A stretch of DNA of 64,000 nt from positions 520,208-584,207 of the forward strand of contig NZ_POQS01000003.1 of the NCBI RefSeq assembly GCF_002885955.2. Direction: 5' to 3'. The notes below the pieces were generated by a model. It did no database searches and was not told where the DNA came from. It saw only the letters and a program-made list of their open reading frames with translations. The position numbers were made by a program, and so were the translations under genes. This document shows, one piece after another, positions 52,601-59,870 of this stretch. This stretch comes from Achromobacter pulmonis (GTDB lineage Bacteria; Pseudomonadota; Gammaproteobacteria; Burkholderiales; Burkholderiaceae_B). Every line of letters starts with the position of its first letter. Position 1 is the stretch's first letter.

Positions 52601-52836
52601 TACAGCATGTCCTCGACGCCGTTGATGGATTCCTCCAGCGGCGAGGCGACGGTCTCGGCGATGACCTTGGGGTTGGCGCCGGGGTACTGCGCGCGCACCA
52701 CGACCGACGGCGGCACCACTTCCGGATACTCGGAGATGGGCAGCTGGAACATGGCCAGCAGGCCCGCCAGCAGCACCAGGACGGACAGCACGCCGGCGAA
52801 GATCGGCCGGTCGATGAAGAATTTCGAGATATTCAT
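49621..52836 (-). CDS. RND multidrug efflux pump inner-membrane transporter (HAE1 family)
   Basis: A 1071-residue RND pump with the AcrB plan: TM1 near 10-28, two large periplasmic loops (about 40-335 and 570-870) and 12 TM in all. The proton-relay aspartates appear in TM4 as GIVVDDAIVVVENVERN (around 400-417). The N-terminal FFIDRPIFAGVLSVLVLLAGL and GANALDVS-region are typical. It takes up drugs from the periplasm and inner membrane and hands them to the channel. Closest groups are MexF/BpeF-like pumps, but the substrate is not deducible. Confidence 0.95.
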   Translation of the reverse strand: MNISKFFIDRPIFAGVLSVLVLLAGLLAMFQLPISEYPEVVPPSVVVRAQYPGANPKVIAETVASPLEESINGVEDMLYMQSQANSDGNLTLTVNFKLGVDPDKAQQLVQNRVSQALPRLPPDVQRLGVTTAKSSPTLTLVVHLISPNDRYDITYLRNYAILNVKDRLARISGVGEVTVWGSGNYSMRVWLDPQKVAQRGMTAGEVVAAIREQNVQVAAGVIGASPTLGDVPLQLNVNARGRLQTEDEFRDIILKTSPDGAVTYLSDVARVELDAQEYGLRSLLDNKQAVGMGIMQSPGANALDVSTKVRAAMAELAQDFPPGVEYRIEYDPTQFVSASIEAVVHTLLEAIALVVLVVILFLQTWRASIIPLLAVPVSIVGTFALLLIFGYSINALSLFGMVLAIGIVVDDAIVVVENVERNIAAGLTPREATYRAMREVSGPIIAIALTLCAVFVPLAFMTGLTGQFYKQFAMTIAISTVISAFNSLTLSPALSAILLKGHHEKPDWLTRGMNRVFGRFFDWFNRMFGRASESYGTGVAGVIRRKAGAMGVYAVLVAATIGVSYLVPGGFVPAQDKQYLIGFTQLPNGASLDRTDAVIRRMSDIALKEPGVQSAIAFPGLSINGFTNSSSAGIVFVMLKPFNERKSAALSGDAIAASLNQKFAAIQDSFIAVFPPPPVMGLGTLGGFKFQIEDRGAAGYAELDRAKAAFLAKARQTPELGPAFSSYEINVPQLDVDLDRVKAKQLGVPVTEVFDTMQIYLGSMYVNDFNRFGRVFQVRAQADAPFRAHADDILQLKTRNNAGDMVPLSSLVTVKQTFGPEMVVRYNGYTAADINGGPAPGYSSDQAQAAAERVAAETLPRGMKMEWTDLTYQQILAGNAGLWVFPISVLLVFLVLAALYESLTLPLAVILIVPMSILAALTGVYLTGNDNNIFTQIGLMVLVGLSAKNAILIVEFARELEMNGRGPLEAAIEASRLRLRPILMTSIAFIMGVVPLVLSSGAGSEMRHAMGVAVFFGMLGVTLFGLFLTPVFYVLLRTLGGKPLHSAAPHEAPVCVPHLDPQAPPAPQPHA

Positions 52837-52870
52837 GGACGTTCTCGTTGCGCCTGATGGTTCGGGCCGC

Positions 52871-54070
52871 TTACTGGCGGGCGGCCGAGGCGGTGGCGAC
52901 CGGCTTGCGCTGGGCCACGTTCATGGGGACGACGGTGGGGGTGACGGCGTCGCCCGGGCGGATGCGCTGCAGGCCGTTGACGACGATGCGCTCGCCGGCG
53001 GCCAGGCCGGAATCGACCACGCGCAGGCCGTCCTGGTTGGCGCCCAGCCTGACCTGGCGGTAGACGGCGTGGTTCTTGTCGTCGAGCACCAGCACGTAGC
53101 GCTTGTCCTGGTCGGTGCCGATGGCGCGTTCGTCGATCAGCACGGCCTCGCGCGGTTCGCTGCCGCCCAGGCGCACGCGGGCGTACAGCCCCGGCAGCAG
53201 CGAGCCGTCGGCGTTGTCGAACTCGGCGCGCACGCGGATGGTGCCGGAGGTGGCGTCCAGGCGGTTGTCCACCGAATGCACCACGCCGCTGCGCGAATAG
53301 CCTTCCTCGTTGGCCAGGCCCAGCTCCACGGGCACGGCGCCGCCGCCGCCGCCGTTGCGCACCGGGTTCACGTAGCGCAGGAAGGTCTGCTCGTCCACGT
53401 CGAAGGAGGCGTACATCTTGGACACCGACACCAGCGTGGTCAGCGGCACCGAGGCGGCGCCGGCCGCCACCACGTTGCCCACCGTCACTTCGGCGCGCGA
53501 CACGCGCCCGTCGACCGGCGCCTCGATGCGGGTGTAGCCCAGGTTCAGCCTGGCGTAGTCCAAAGCCGCCTGCGCGCCCTGCAGATTGGCCGCGGCTTCG
53601 CGCGCGGCGTTCTGCTTTTCCTCGAAGTCGCGGCGGGCGATGGCGTTGTCGGCCAGCAGCCGCTGGCCGCGCGCCAGTTCGCTGGCCGTGTAGGAGACGC
53701 GGGCCTTGGCGGCGGTCAGGGCGGCGGCGGCGCGGTTGACTTCGGCCTCGTAGGGGCGCGGGTCGATCGTGAACAGCACGTCGCCCTTCTTGACGATGCT
53801 GCCGTCCTGGAAGTGCACGGCGGTCAGCGTGCCGGACACCAGCGGGCGGATGTCGACGCGGTCGATGGCTTCGAGCCGGCCGGAATAGCGCTGCCAGTCC
53901 ACGATGGTCTTGTTGACGACCTCGGCCACCTCCACCGGCGTGGCCGTGGGAGCGGCCTGGGCCTGGGCGGCGTTGGCCCCCGCGGGGGCGCGGAACAGGG
54001 CATAACCGCCGCCGGCCGCGATGACGGCTGCGAAAACGGCGAGCACAGCAATACGATGACGCGAAAGCAT
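52871..54070 (-). CDS. RND periplasmic adaptor (membrane fusion protein)
   Basis: A 399-residue adaptor with an N-terminal membrane anchor (HRIAVLAVFAAVIAAGGGYAL) but no lipobox cysteine. It has a lipoyl-type domain (RPLVSGTLTAVHFQDGSIVKKGDVLF), a short coiled-coil hairpin (about 105-170) and beta-barrel parts (LNLGYTRIEAPVDGRVS). It bridges the pump and channel. It is the first gene of the operon, with a leader of ~400 bp to the divergent LysR gene. Confidence 0.93.
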   Translation of the reverse strand: MLSRHRIAVLAVFAAVIAAGGGYALFRAPAGANAAQAQAAPTATPVEVAEVVNKTIVDWQRYSGRLEAIDRVDIRPLVSGTLTAVHFQDGSIVKKGDVLFTIDPRPYEAEVNRAAAALTAAKARVSYTASELARGQRLLADNAIARRDFEEKQNAAREAAANLQGAQAALDYARLNLGYTRIEAPVDGRVSRAEVTVGNVVAAGAASVPLTTLVSVSKMYASFDVDEQTFLRYVNPVRNGGGGGAVPVELGLANEEGYSRSGVVHSVDNRLDATSGTIRVRAEFDNADGSLLPGLYARVRLGGSEPREAVLIDERAIGTDQDKRYVLVLDDKNHAVYRQVRLGANQDGLRVVDSGLAAGERIVVNGLQRIRPGDAVTPTVVPMNVAQRKPVATASAARQ

Positions 54071-54466
54071 GGTGTTTCCTCAAGTGGTATCGGGGCGGAG
54101 TGCCTGCCGGGCGCCTGCGGAACGGGAGGCGGCTTGCGGCGTTCCCTGGGCAATGCCGCCCCTCGGGAGCCGGTAGCCATGCTGCGGTGCAGCACGAGAC
54201 GCTGTCGCGTCTTCCAGGCAGTGGCGCCCGGGGAAGGGCGGTCATTGCGATGGCCGGAAACTGAGGAGCGACATGCCCTTACGGGGTGCCGGGCGGGGGA
54301 GCCGGGCGGCAAGGGCACTTCAAGATGGTTTGCATTCTGAGTGTTTTGCGACAGCGGATAAACCCGTATGTTTCGGCAACACTAGTCGGCATAAACGACT
54401 AATCGGCGGCGAAATCGGGTTATGCTGCACGCACCCCCTTTTGTCTATCCCAAGGACACCGCCGCC
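54071..54466. promoter_or_regulatory. Divergent control region of the efflux operon
   Basis: A 396-bp non-coding spacer. Its right part holds TAGTCG-N7-CGACTA (54383-54401) near the LysR start; the left ~300 bp are GC-rich with no recognisable gene. Open frames crossing it run opposite to the operon and have no conserved content. It probably holds the promoters of both the efflux operon and the LysR gene. Confidence 0.5.
54383..54401. promoter_or_regulatory. LysR-type operator in the efflux control region
   Basis: TAGTCG and CGACTA are perfect inverted 6-bp arms with a 7-bp spacer. This fits the dyad form of LysR recruitment sites, and a T-N11-A core can be drawn inside. The site is 66 bp from the LysR start codon and on the side of the efflux leader. 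Confidence 0.6.
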
Positions 54467-55522
54467 ATGGATCGCTTTCAGGCTATGCAGGTGTTTGTGC
54501 GCGTCGTGGACGCCAACAGCTTCACCCGGGCGGCCGACAGCCTCTCGCTCCCGCGCACCACCGTCACCACCATCATCCAGAACCTCGAACGCCTGCTGGG
54601 CGTGCGCCTGCTCAACCGCACCACGCGCCGTATCGGCCTGACGCCGGACGGCGCCGGCTATTACCAGCATTGCGTGCGCATCCTGGCCGACGTGGAAGAA
54701 ACCGAGGCCTGTTTCCAGGAAGCGGCGCTGCGCCTGAAGGGCCGGCTGCGCATCGACGTGCCCACGGCCATCGGGCGGCTCATCCTGATTCCCGCATTGT
54801 GCGATTTCCACGACAAGTACCCCGACGTGGAGCTGGTGCTGGGCCTGAGCGACCGTCCGGTCGACATGGTGCAGGAGGCCGTGGACTGCGTGATCCGCGG
54901 CGGCGAGCTGGAAGACTCCAGCCTGGTGGCGCGCCGCATCGGTTCGCTGCAGACCGTCACCTGCGCCGCGCCCGCCTACGTGGCGCGCCACGGCCTGCCG
55001 CAGACCATCGAAGCCCTGCGCGATCACCAGGCGGTGCACTACTTCTCCAGCCGCACCGGACGCAACTGCGCCTGGGACTTCAACGTGGACGGCAAGCACC
55101 AGGAAGTCGACATGAAGGGCGTGGTGGCCGTGAACGAATCCGGCGCCTACCTGGATTGCGGGCTCAAGGGCTTCGGCCTGATCCAGGTGCCGCGCTTCAT
55201 GGCGCTGCCGCACCTGCAGGCGGGCGAACTGATCGAGGTGCTGCCCCAATGGAAACCCAGCGCCACGGCGATTTCGGTGCTGTATCCGCAAAGCCGCCAG
55301 CTCTCGCCCAAGGTGCGCGCGTTTTCCGACTGGGTGGCGGAACTGTTCGCCGGCTGCCCGCTGCTGAGCGGCCGCGACGAAAACGATCCCGCCGCCGCCC
55401 ACTGCGGCATCTATGCGCGCGGCCAGGCCTCGCAGGCCATCGCCGCCATGGGCGCGCCCCTGCCGGCCACGCCGGCGCGCCGGCGCAGCGCGCGCGAGGA
55501 AGCGGCGGAATACGCCCTGTAA
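54467..55522 (+). CDS. LysR-family transcriptional regulator of the efflux operon
   Basis: A 351-residue LysR protein. The helix-turn-helix is in MQVFVRVVDANSFTRAADSL and LPRTTVTTIIQNLERLLG. The ATG at 54467 has AAGGA upstream and starts the normal DNA-binding domain; an upstream frame from 54422 is rejected. The last ~50 residues after the effector domain are a low-complexity Ala/Arg-rich tail (PATPARRRSAREEAAEYAL). It resembles DmlR-type regulators in its effector domain and probably controls the divergent pump genes. Confidence 0.88.
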   Translation: MDRFQAMQVFVRVVDANSFTRAADSLSLPRTTVTTIIQNLERLLGVRLLNRTTRRIGLTPDGAGYYQHCVRILADVEETEACFQEAALRLKGRLRIDVPTAIGRLILIPALCDFHDKYPDVELVLGLSDRPVDMVQEAVDCVIRGGELEDSSLVARRIGSLQTVTCAAPAYVARHGLPQTIEALRDHQAVHYFSSRTGRNCAWDFNVDGKHQEVDMKGVVAVNESGAYLDCGLKGFGLIQVPRFMALPHLQAGELIEVLPQWKPSATAISVLYPQSRQLSPKVRAFSDWVAELFAGCPLLSGRDENDPAAAHCGIYARGQASQAIAAMGAPLPATPARRRSAREEAAEYAL

Positions 55523-55672
55523 ACGCGGGCGCGGGGCGGCGCCGCAGGCCGGTTCCGCCCCGGTATGCACGGGTAACCCCGTAGTAAATACAGGCCTTGT
55601 GTCCCTCGTATCGCACGAAACGTCTGTATAGTCCGACAGTCTGAGCCTTACAACTTACTGTCGATCCGCTCC

Positions 55673-56761
55673 ATGCAGCCCGTACTTCCCGCCTACCTGA
55701 TCGCCCGTTGGCTTTTGCTGCTCGTGTTGTTGGCGGGGGTGTATTTCCTTAGCGGCTTCCTGGTGCCGGCGCTGGCGGCGCTGATCATAGGCCTGGCCAG
55801 CTGGCCGCTGTACCAGCGGCTGGTGGCGCGCTGCGGCGGACGCACCACGCTGGCCGCCTCGCTGGCGCTGCTGATGGTGGTGGTGGTGCTGATCGTGCCG
55901 ATGTCGCTGGCGCTGTCCTACGCCATCAAGGAAGCCAGCGCCTTCTTCGCCTGGGCCATCGCGGCCAACCGGCATGGCGTGGCGGTGCCCGCCTGGATCA
56001 CTTCGATGCCGGTGGTGGGCGAACGCCTGGGCCAGTACTGGACGACCTATATCGGCGAGCCCCACGCGCTGGGCGCGCTGGTCGAGGCCGTCAGCGGCGA
56101 GCACCTGGGCAACATCTACCGCATGATCCTGGCGGCCACGGGCAACGTGTTCCAGCTGCTGCTGACCGTGCTGTTCATGCTGATCACGCTGTTCTTCGTC
56201 TACAAGGACGGCGCCCGCATGGTGGCGCAGCTCGACGTGCTGGGCGAGCGCATCCTGCCGGCGCGCTGGCTGCGCTTTTCGCGCGTGGTGCCGGCCACCA
56301 TCAACTCCACCGTCACCGGCATGGGCCTGATCGCGCTGGGCGAGGGCGTGGTGCTGGGCATCGCCTACTGGATCGCGGGCGTGCCCTCGCCGGTGCTGCT
56401 GGGCGTGGTCACCGGGTTCATGGCCCTGATTCCGGGCGGCGCGCCGCTGTCGTTCACGCTGGTGTCGCTGTACCTGGTCGGCTCGGGCCACGTGGTGGCG
56501 GGCATCGCGCTGATGGTGTGGGGCAGCGTGGAACTCTTCATCGTCGACAAGACCCTGCGTCCGCGCCTGGTGGGCGGGCCGGTCAAGCTGCCGTTCCTGC
56601 CGACCTTCTTCGGCCTGGTGGGGGGCGTGAAGACCATGGGCATCGTCGGCCTGTTCGTCGGCCCGGTGCTGATGGCCCTGCTGGTGGCCGTATGGCGCGA
56701 ATGGGTGCACCATGAGGTGCAGGAGCGCGACGCGGCCCGGGTGAATCCGCCGGCGGCCTAG
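55673..56761 (+). CDS. AI-2E family transporter (PerM-like)
   Basis: A 362-residue polytopic membrane protein. Hydrophobic segments occur near 8-28, 30-50, 62-85, 155-180, 215-245, 250-275, 285-305 and 320-345. The GxPSPVLLGVVTGFMALIPGGAPLS block and LVDKTLRPRLVGG-like segment are hallmarks of the family. Members export or import small metabolites, sodium/proton-coupled in some; true AI-2 transport has been shown for few. The bases before the start contain TATAGT near 55627, a possible -10 element. Confidence 0.85.
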   Translation: MQPVLPAYLIARWLLLLVLLAGVYFLSGFLVPALAALIIGLASWPLYQRLVARCGGRTTLAASLALLMVVVVLIVPMSLALSYAIKEASAFFAWAIAANRHGVAVPAWITSMPVVGERLGQYWTTYIGEPHALGALVEAVSGEHLGNIYRMILAATGNVFQLLLTVLFMLITLFFVYKDGARMVAQLDVLGERILPARWLRFSRVVPATINSTVTGMGLIALGEGVVLGIAYWIAGVPSPVLLGVVTGFMALIPGGAPLSFTLVSLYLVGSGHVVAGIALMVWGSVELFIVDKTLRPRLVGGPVKLPFLPTFFGLVGGVKTMGIVGLFVGPVLMALLVAVWREWVHHEVQERDAARVNPPAA

Positions 56762-56855
56762 GACGCGGTTTTGGTAATCTAGCCGTCCCCGCGCATGCCG
56801 GCGCCTGTCCGGTACGCAGACGCCTTGCGGCTCGTGATGCGGGTTGAGGATCGAC

Positions 56856-57632
56856 ATGTCTGGATTACTGATTGATGATCAGATCGCCGTCCTGCGCGAG
56901 CAGGGCTTCGTGGTGCTGCGCGGGTTCGCCAGTCCCGAACAGGTGGCGGCGCTGCGCGCCGTGGCCGAACGCCATTTGCGCGACCACGTCGCGCCCATCG
57001 AATACGAGGCCGACCTGCGCTATCCGGGCGCGCCCGAATCGCGCGCCGCCGAGGGCGGGCTGACCGTCAGGCGGCTGCTGGGCGCCTACGCGCGCGATCC
57101 GCTGTTCGCGCGCTGGGCCACCGATCCGCGCATCGGACGATGGCTGGGGCGCTATTTCGGCGAAACGCCGGTGCTGTCCACCGTGCACCACAATTGCGTG
57201 ATGACCAAGCATCCGGCCTATGGCAGCCTGACGGGCTGGCACCAGGACATCCGCTACTGGTCGTTCTCGGACACCGACCTGGTGTCCTGCTGGCTGGCGC
57301 TGGGGCCGGAAACCCGCGACAACGGCGGGCTTTCCTTCATTCCCGGATCGCACGCGGCTTCGTATGCGCCGGAGCAGTTCGACGCCCAGAAATTCTTCCG
57401 CGACGACGAGCCGCGCAACGCCGAGTGGATCGCGCGCGCGGTCTGTCCGGCGCTGCAGGCCGGCGACGTGGTGTTCTTCCATTGCCGCACGCTGCACGCC
57501 GCCCAGGGCAACCGCAGCGAGCAAGTGAAGCTGTCGGTGGTGCACACCTACCATCCGCAGTCCTGTCATCCGGTGGCCGGCACGCGTTCGGCGTCGCAGC
57601 CGGGCGTGCCCTTGGAGGACCCGGCCGGATAG
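56856..57632 (+). CDS. Phytanoyl-CoA dioxygenase (PhyH) family protein
   Basis: A 258-residue Fe(II)/2-oxoglutarate-type dioxygenase. The iron-binding HxD is seen as GWHQDIRYWSF, and the distal histidine is in CRTLHAAQGN. A 2-oxoglutarate arginine is likely at SFIPGSH-downstream SEQVKLS region. The ATG at 56856 has GAGGA at -6 and is preferred over a TTG four codons earlier. It should hydroxylate an aliphatic or amino-acid-like substrate; none is indicated. It stands alone between the permease and the IclR gene. Confidence 0.85.
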   Translation: MSGLLIDDQIAVLREQGFVVLRGFASPEQVAALRAVAERHLRDHVAPIEYEADLRYPGAPESRAAEGGLTVRRLLGAYARDPLFARWATDPRIGRWLGRYFGETPVLSTVHHNCVMTKHPAYGSLTGWHQDIRYWSFSDTDLVSCWLALGPETRDNGGLSFIPGSHAASYAPEQFDAQKFFRDDEPRNAEWIARAVCPALQAGDVVFFHCRTLHAAQGNRSEQVKLSVVHTYHPQSCHPVAGTRSASQPGVPLEDPAG

Positions 57633-57656
57633 GGAAACTGATTGGAATCAGCTATT

Positions 57657-57677
57657 AATAATTGAATTACAATTAAT
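57657..57677. promoter_or_regulatory. AT-rich palindrome upstream of the IclR gene
   Basis: The core is AATTG-AATTA-CAATT (57660-57674), with pairing extending to 57657 and 57677 with one mismatch. It sits in a very AT-rich patch in GC-rich DNA, 80 bp before the IclR GTG. It is a candidate autoregulatory operator. Confidence 0.5.
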
Positions 57678-57757
57678 ATTAGCGCACTGCGCATGGCCCG
57701 ATCGGCCGTGCGTGATTTCTCGCGCCGCATCCCTAGAACTCGAATAGGCTGTTTCCT

Positions 57758-58585
57758 GTGCGCAATCAACCCCCTGCCGATACGGAAAAAACGCGGGCGG
57801 CGACCGAGACCCGGTCGTCGCTCTTCGTGGGCTCCACCGAAAAGGCCTTCCAGGTCCTGCATGCGTTCGACGGTCCGAAGCGCCATATGACGCTGGCCGA
57901 CATCGCCCGCGCGTCGGGCCTGGACCGCAGCGCGACGCAGCGCCTGGTCTATACGCTGGAGACGCTGGGCTATCTGCGCCGGATTCCCGACACGCGCAAT
58001 TACGGGCTGACGCCGAAGGTGCTGCAGTTTTCGTACAACTATGTGCGCGCCAACGAGCTGATCGACAAGGCCTCGCCGTATCTGCTGGACATCAGCCGCA
58101 CGCTGGGCGAGACCACCAATCTGCAGGAGCTCGACGGGCACGAGATCGTGTTCGTGGCGCGGTTTCCGGGGCACCACCTGGTGAATGTGGATATCGCGGT
58201 GGGGAGCCGGCTGCCGGCCTATTTCACGGCGTCGGGGACGGCGATCCTGTCACGGCTGTCGGAAGAGCAGCGGCGGGAGATCCTGGCGCAGACCAGGCTG
58301 GAGCCGATTACGCCTTATACCGAGGTGGACCCGGAGAAGCTGCTGGAGCGGGTGCGGCGCGTGGCCGAGAAGGGGTACGCGATCATCGTGAACGAGACGG
58401 TGCTGGGGGATATTTCGGTGGCGGCGCCGGTGATCGATCATCGGGGGTTGGCGGTGGCTGCGATCAATATTGCCGTGCCTACGACCCGGTGGACGGTTGC
58501 ACGGGTGGAGGCCGAGTTGGCGCCTCATGTGCAGGTGGCGGCGACTTCCATTTCCAAGTCCAAGTTTTCGGCTTATTCGAGGTAG
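57758..58585 (+). CDS. IclR-family transcriptional regulator
   Basis: A 275-residue regulator. The N-terminal winged helix is around 25-80 (TEKAFQVLHAFDGPKRHMTLADIARASGLDRSATQRLVYTLETLGYL, in canonical order), and the C-terminal effector domain has LQELDGHEIVFVARFPG and VLGDISVAAPV. The start is GTG at 57758. From about residue 140 the codons turn GGG-rich, unlike the front half. It converges on the DapA-family gene and may control that operon or the PhyH gene. Confidence 0.88.
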   Translation: MRNQPPADTEKTRAATETRSSLFVGSTEKAFQVLHAFDGPKRHMTLADIARASGLDRSATQRLVYTLETLGYLRRIPDTRNYGLTPKVLQFSYNYVRANELIDKASPYLLDISRTLGETTNLQELDGHEIVFVARFPGHHLVNVDIAVGSRLPAYFTASGTAILSRLSEEQRREILAQTRLEPITPYTEVDPEKLLERVRRVAEKGYAIIVNETVLGDISVAAPVIDHRGLAVAAINIAVPTTRWTVARVEAELAPHVQVAATSISKSKFSAYSR

Positions 58586-58628
58586 GTCGTTGTTGTACGG
58601 CCTTGCTGTCGGGCTTCGTAGGTCGCCC

Positions 58629-58781
58629 GGCGGCGCGGACGGCGTGGCTGTTCGCGCCCGCGATTGCGGTCCGGAGCGTTCGCTCCGGACTGCCCCTTCG
58701 TCATCCTCGTCCGCCTTCGGCTCCCTACGGATTCCCTCGGGCGCAATCGAGGTTGCTCACAGCCACGCCGCCCACACCGCC
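58629..58781. repeat. REP-like extragenic element with two 40-bp inverted arms
   Basis: The left arm 58629-58668 and the reverse complement of the right arm 58742-58781 match at about 32 of 40 positions by eye, including the shared blocks CGGCGTGGCTGT and CGATTGCG. Inside lies a perfect hairpin GTCCGGAGC-GTTC-GCTCCGGAC (58669-58690). It occupies the convergent spacer after the IclR gene. This has the make-up of a mobile repeat of the kind scattered in Burkholderiales, but copy number cannot be seen here. Confidence 0.6.
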
Positions 58782-58844
58782 GGGCTGCCGGCGTCTTGGG
58801 TCCGGCGTTTGGACCTGTGGTCGGGGGAAGAGCTTGCGGGGCCG

Positions 58845-58876
58845 CCCATGGCAGCCGCGCGGGCGGCTGCCATGGG
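58845..58876. terminator. Perfect 14-bp hairpin in the convergent spacer
   Basis: CCCATGGCAGCCGC (58845-58858) pairs fully with GCGGCTGCCATGGG (58863-58876) around a four-base loop. There is no T-run. It probably acts as a bidirectional terminator or barrier between the IclR gene and the operon ending at 58929. Confidence 0.55.
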
Positions 58877-58906
58877 CATCCGTTGGGCGGGTGGTCGCGG
58901 CGCGGT

Positions 58907-58935
58907 GGGGTGGGGGTGACGATGGGCGTTAGGGG
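58907..58935 (+). other. G-quadruplex-forming motif at the end of the DapA-family gene
   Basis: Four G-runs (GGGG, GGGGG, GGG, GGGG) with loops of 1, 7 and 5 bases meet the usual G3+N1-7 rule on the plus strand. It overlaps the stop codon region (58929) of the minus-strand gene. More G-runs of five or six occur inside the gene near 59003-59035. Confidence 0.5.
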
Positions 58936-59837
58936 TTGATGCCCTCGAATTCCTGCAGCAGCGGAATCAGTTCCTTGCGCAGCGCGGCCTGCAGGCCGTC
59001 GGCGGGGGGGACCAGGGGGTCCAGGACTTCGGGGGCGTTTACGCCGATCAGGTCCATGACCGACTTCATGGGGCCGGGGTTGGTTTCGGCGAAGGCCAGG
59101 TTCATCAGGGGGATCAGGCGGCGGTGCAGTGCCATCGATTCGCGGGTGTGGCCCTGGGAGGCGAGTTCGTAGACCTTGCGCCAGGCGGTGGGCAGCAGGC
59201 TGGCGGTGACGACGATGCCGCCTTTTGCGCCGGCGGCCAGGTGGACGGGAAGCAGGGTGTCTTCGCCGCTGAAGACGGCGAAGGAGTCGTCCACGCCGGC
59301 CACGGTGCGCAGGAAGTGGTACATGTCGGTGTTGCAGGCCTTCATGCCGATGATGTTCTCGTGGCGTGAAAGTTCGTGCAGCACTTCGGGGGCGATGGCG
59401 ATGCGGGTGCGGTAGGGGATCTCGTAGATCATCACCGGCAGCGGCGAGGCGTCGGCGTAGCGCAGGAAGTACTCGCGGATGCCGGCCTGGGTGGGGGTGG
59501 TGTAGTAGGGAGTCAGCACCATCAGCGCGTCGGCGCCGGCGTCGGCGAATTCCTGGCCGGCCTGCAGCGCGTCGTGAAAGCCCGGGTCCAGCACCCCGGG
59601 GATCACCGGAATCCGGCCTTGTACGGCGTCCACGGTCAGCTTGCACATGCGGATGCGTTCGGCGCGGGCCAGCGCGCCGTATTCGCCGGTGCCGCCCAGC
59701 GGCACGATGCCGTCTATGCCCTGCTTGAGCAGGTAGGCGATCAGGGCCTGCGCGGCGGCGGCGTTGATGGTGTCGTCGGCGTTGACGGGGGTGGGGATGG
59801 CGGGGAAGACTCCGCGCAGTCGGGTTGCGTTCAGCAT
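58929..59837 (-). CDS. DapA-family aldolase/lyase (dihydrodipicolinate-synthase superfamily)
   Basis: A 302-residue class I lyase. The expected catalytic residues are visible: Thr50 in GGTGE, Tyr138 in YEIPYRT and the Schiff-base Lys166 in GMKACNTD. True DapA binds pyruvate; homologues in catabolic operons cleave or dehydrate 2-oxo-sugar acids or hydroxyprolines. Being last in an operon with an ABC transporter and a FAD-linked oxidase makes a degradative role likely. The coding strand uses long C-runs. Confidence 0.85.
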   Translation of the reverse strand: MLNATRLRGVFPAIPTPVNADDTINAAAAQALIAYLLKQGIDGIVPLGGTGEYGALARAERIRMCKLTVDAVQGRIPVIPGVLDPGFHDALQAGQEFADAGADALMVLTPYYTTPTQAGIREYFLRYADASPLPVMIYEIPYRTRIAIAPEVLHELSRHENIIGMKACNTDMYHFLRTVAGVDDSFAVFSGEDTLLPVHLAAGAKGGIVVTASLLPTAWRKVYELASQGHTRESMALHRRLIPLMNLAFAETNPGPMKSVMDLIGVNAPEVLDPLVPPADGLQAALRKELIPLLQEFEGINP

Positions 59838-59870
59838 GAAACCTATCCAGTTAGGTGAAACGGGCGCGGA

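Noticed and set aside
49627-52857. Long plus-strand frame opposite the RND pump gene
   Set aside because: Low-complexity His/Gln/Arg-rich translation with no domain; the pump on the other strand is certain.
54071-54318. Open frame in the efflux leader upstream of the adaptor
   Set aside because: Composition is that of shifted GC-rich DNA with no ribosome site or conserved motif; treated as leader.
58573-58930. Open frames on both strands in the IclR-DapA spacer
   Set aside because: They are explained by the inverted repeat arms, which encode similar Arg-rich strings in both directions; no start signals.
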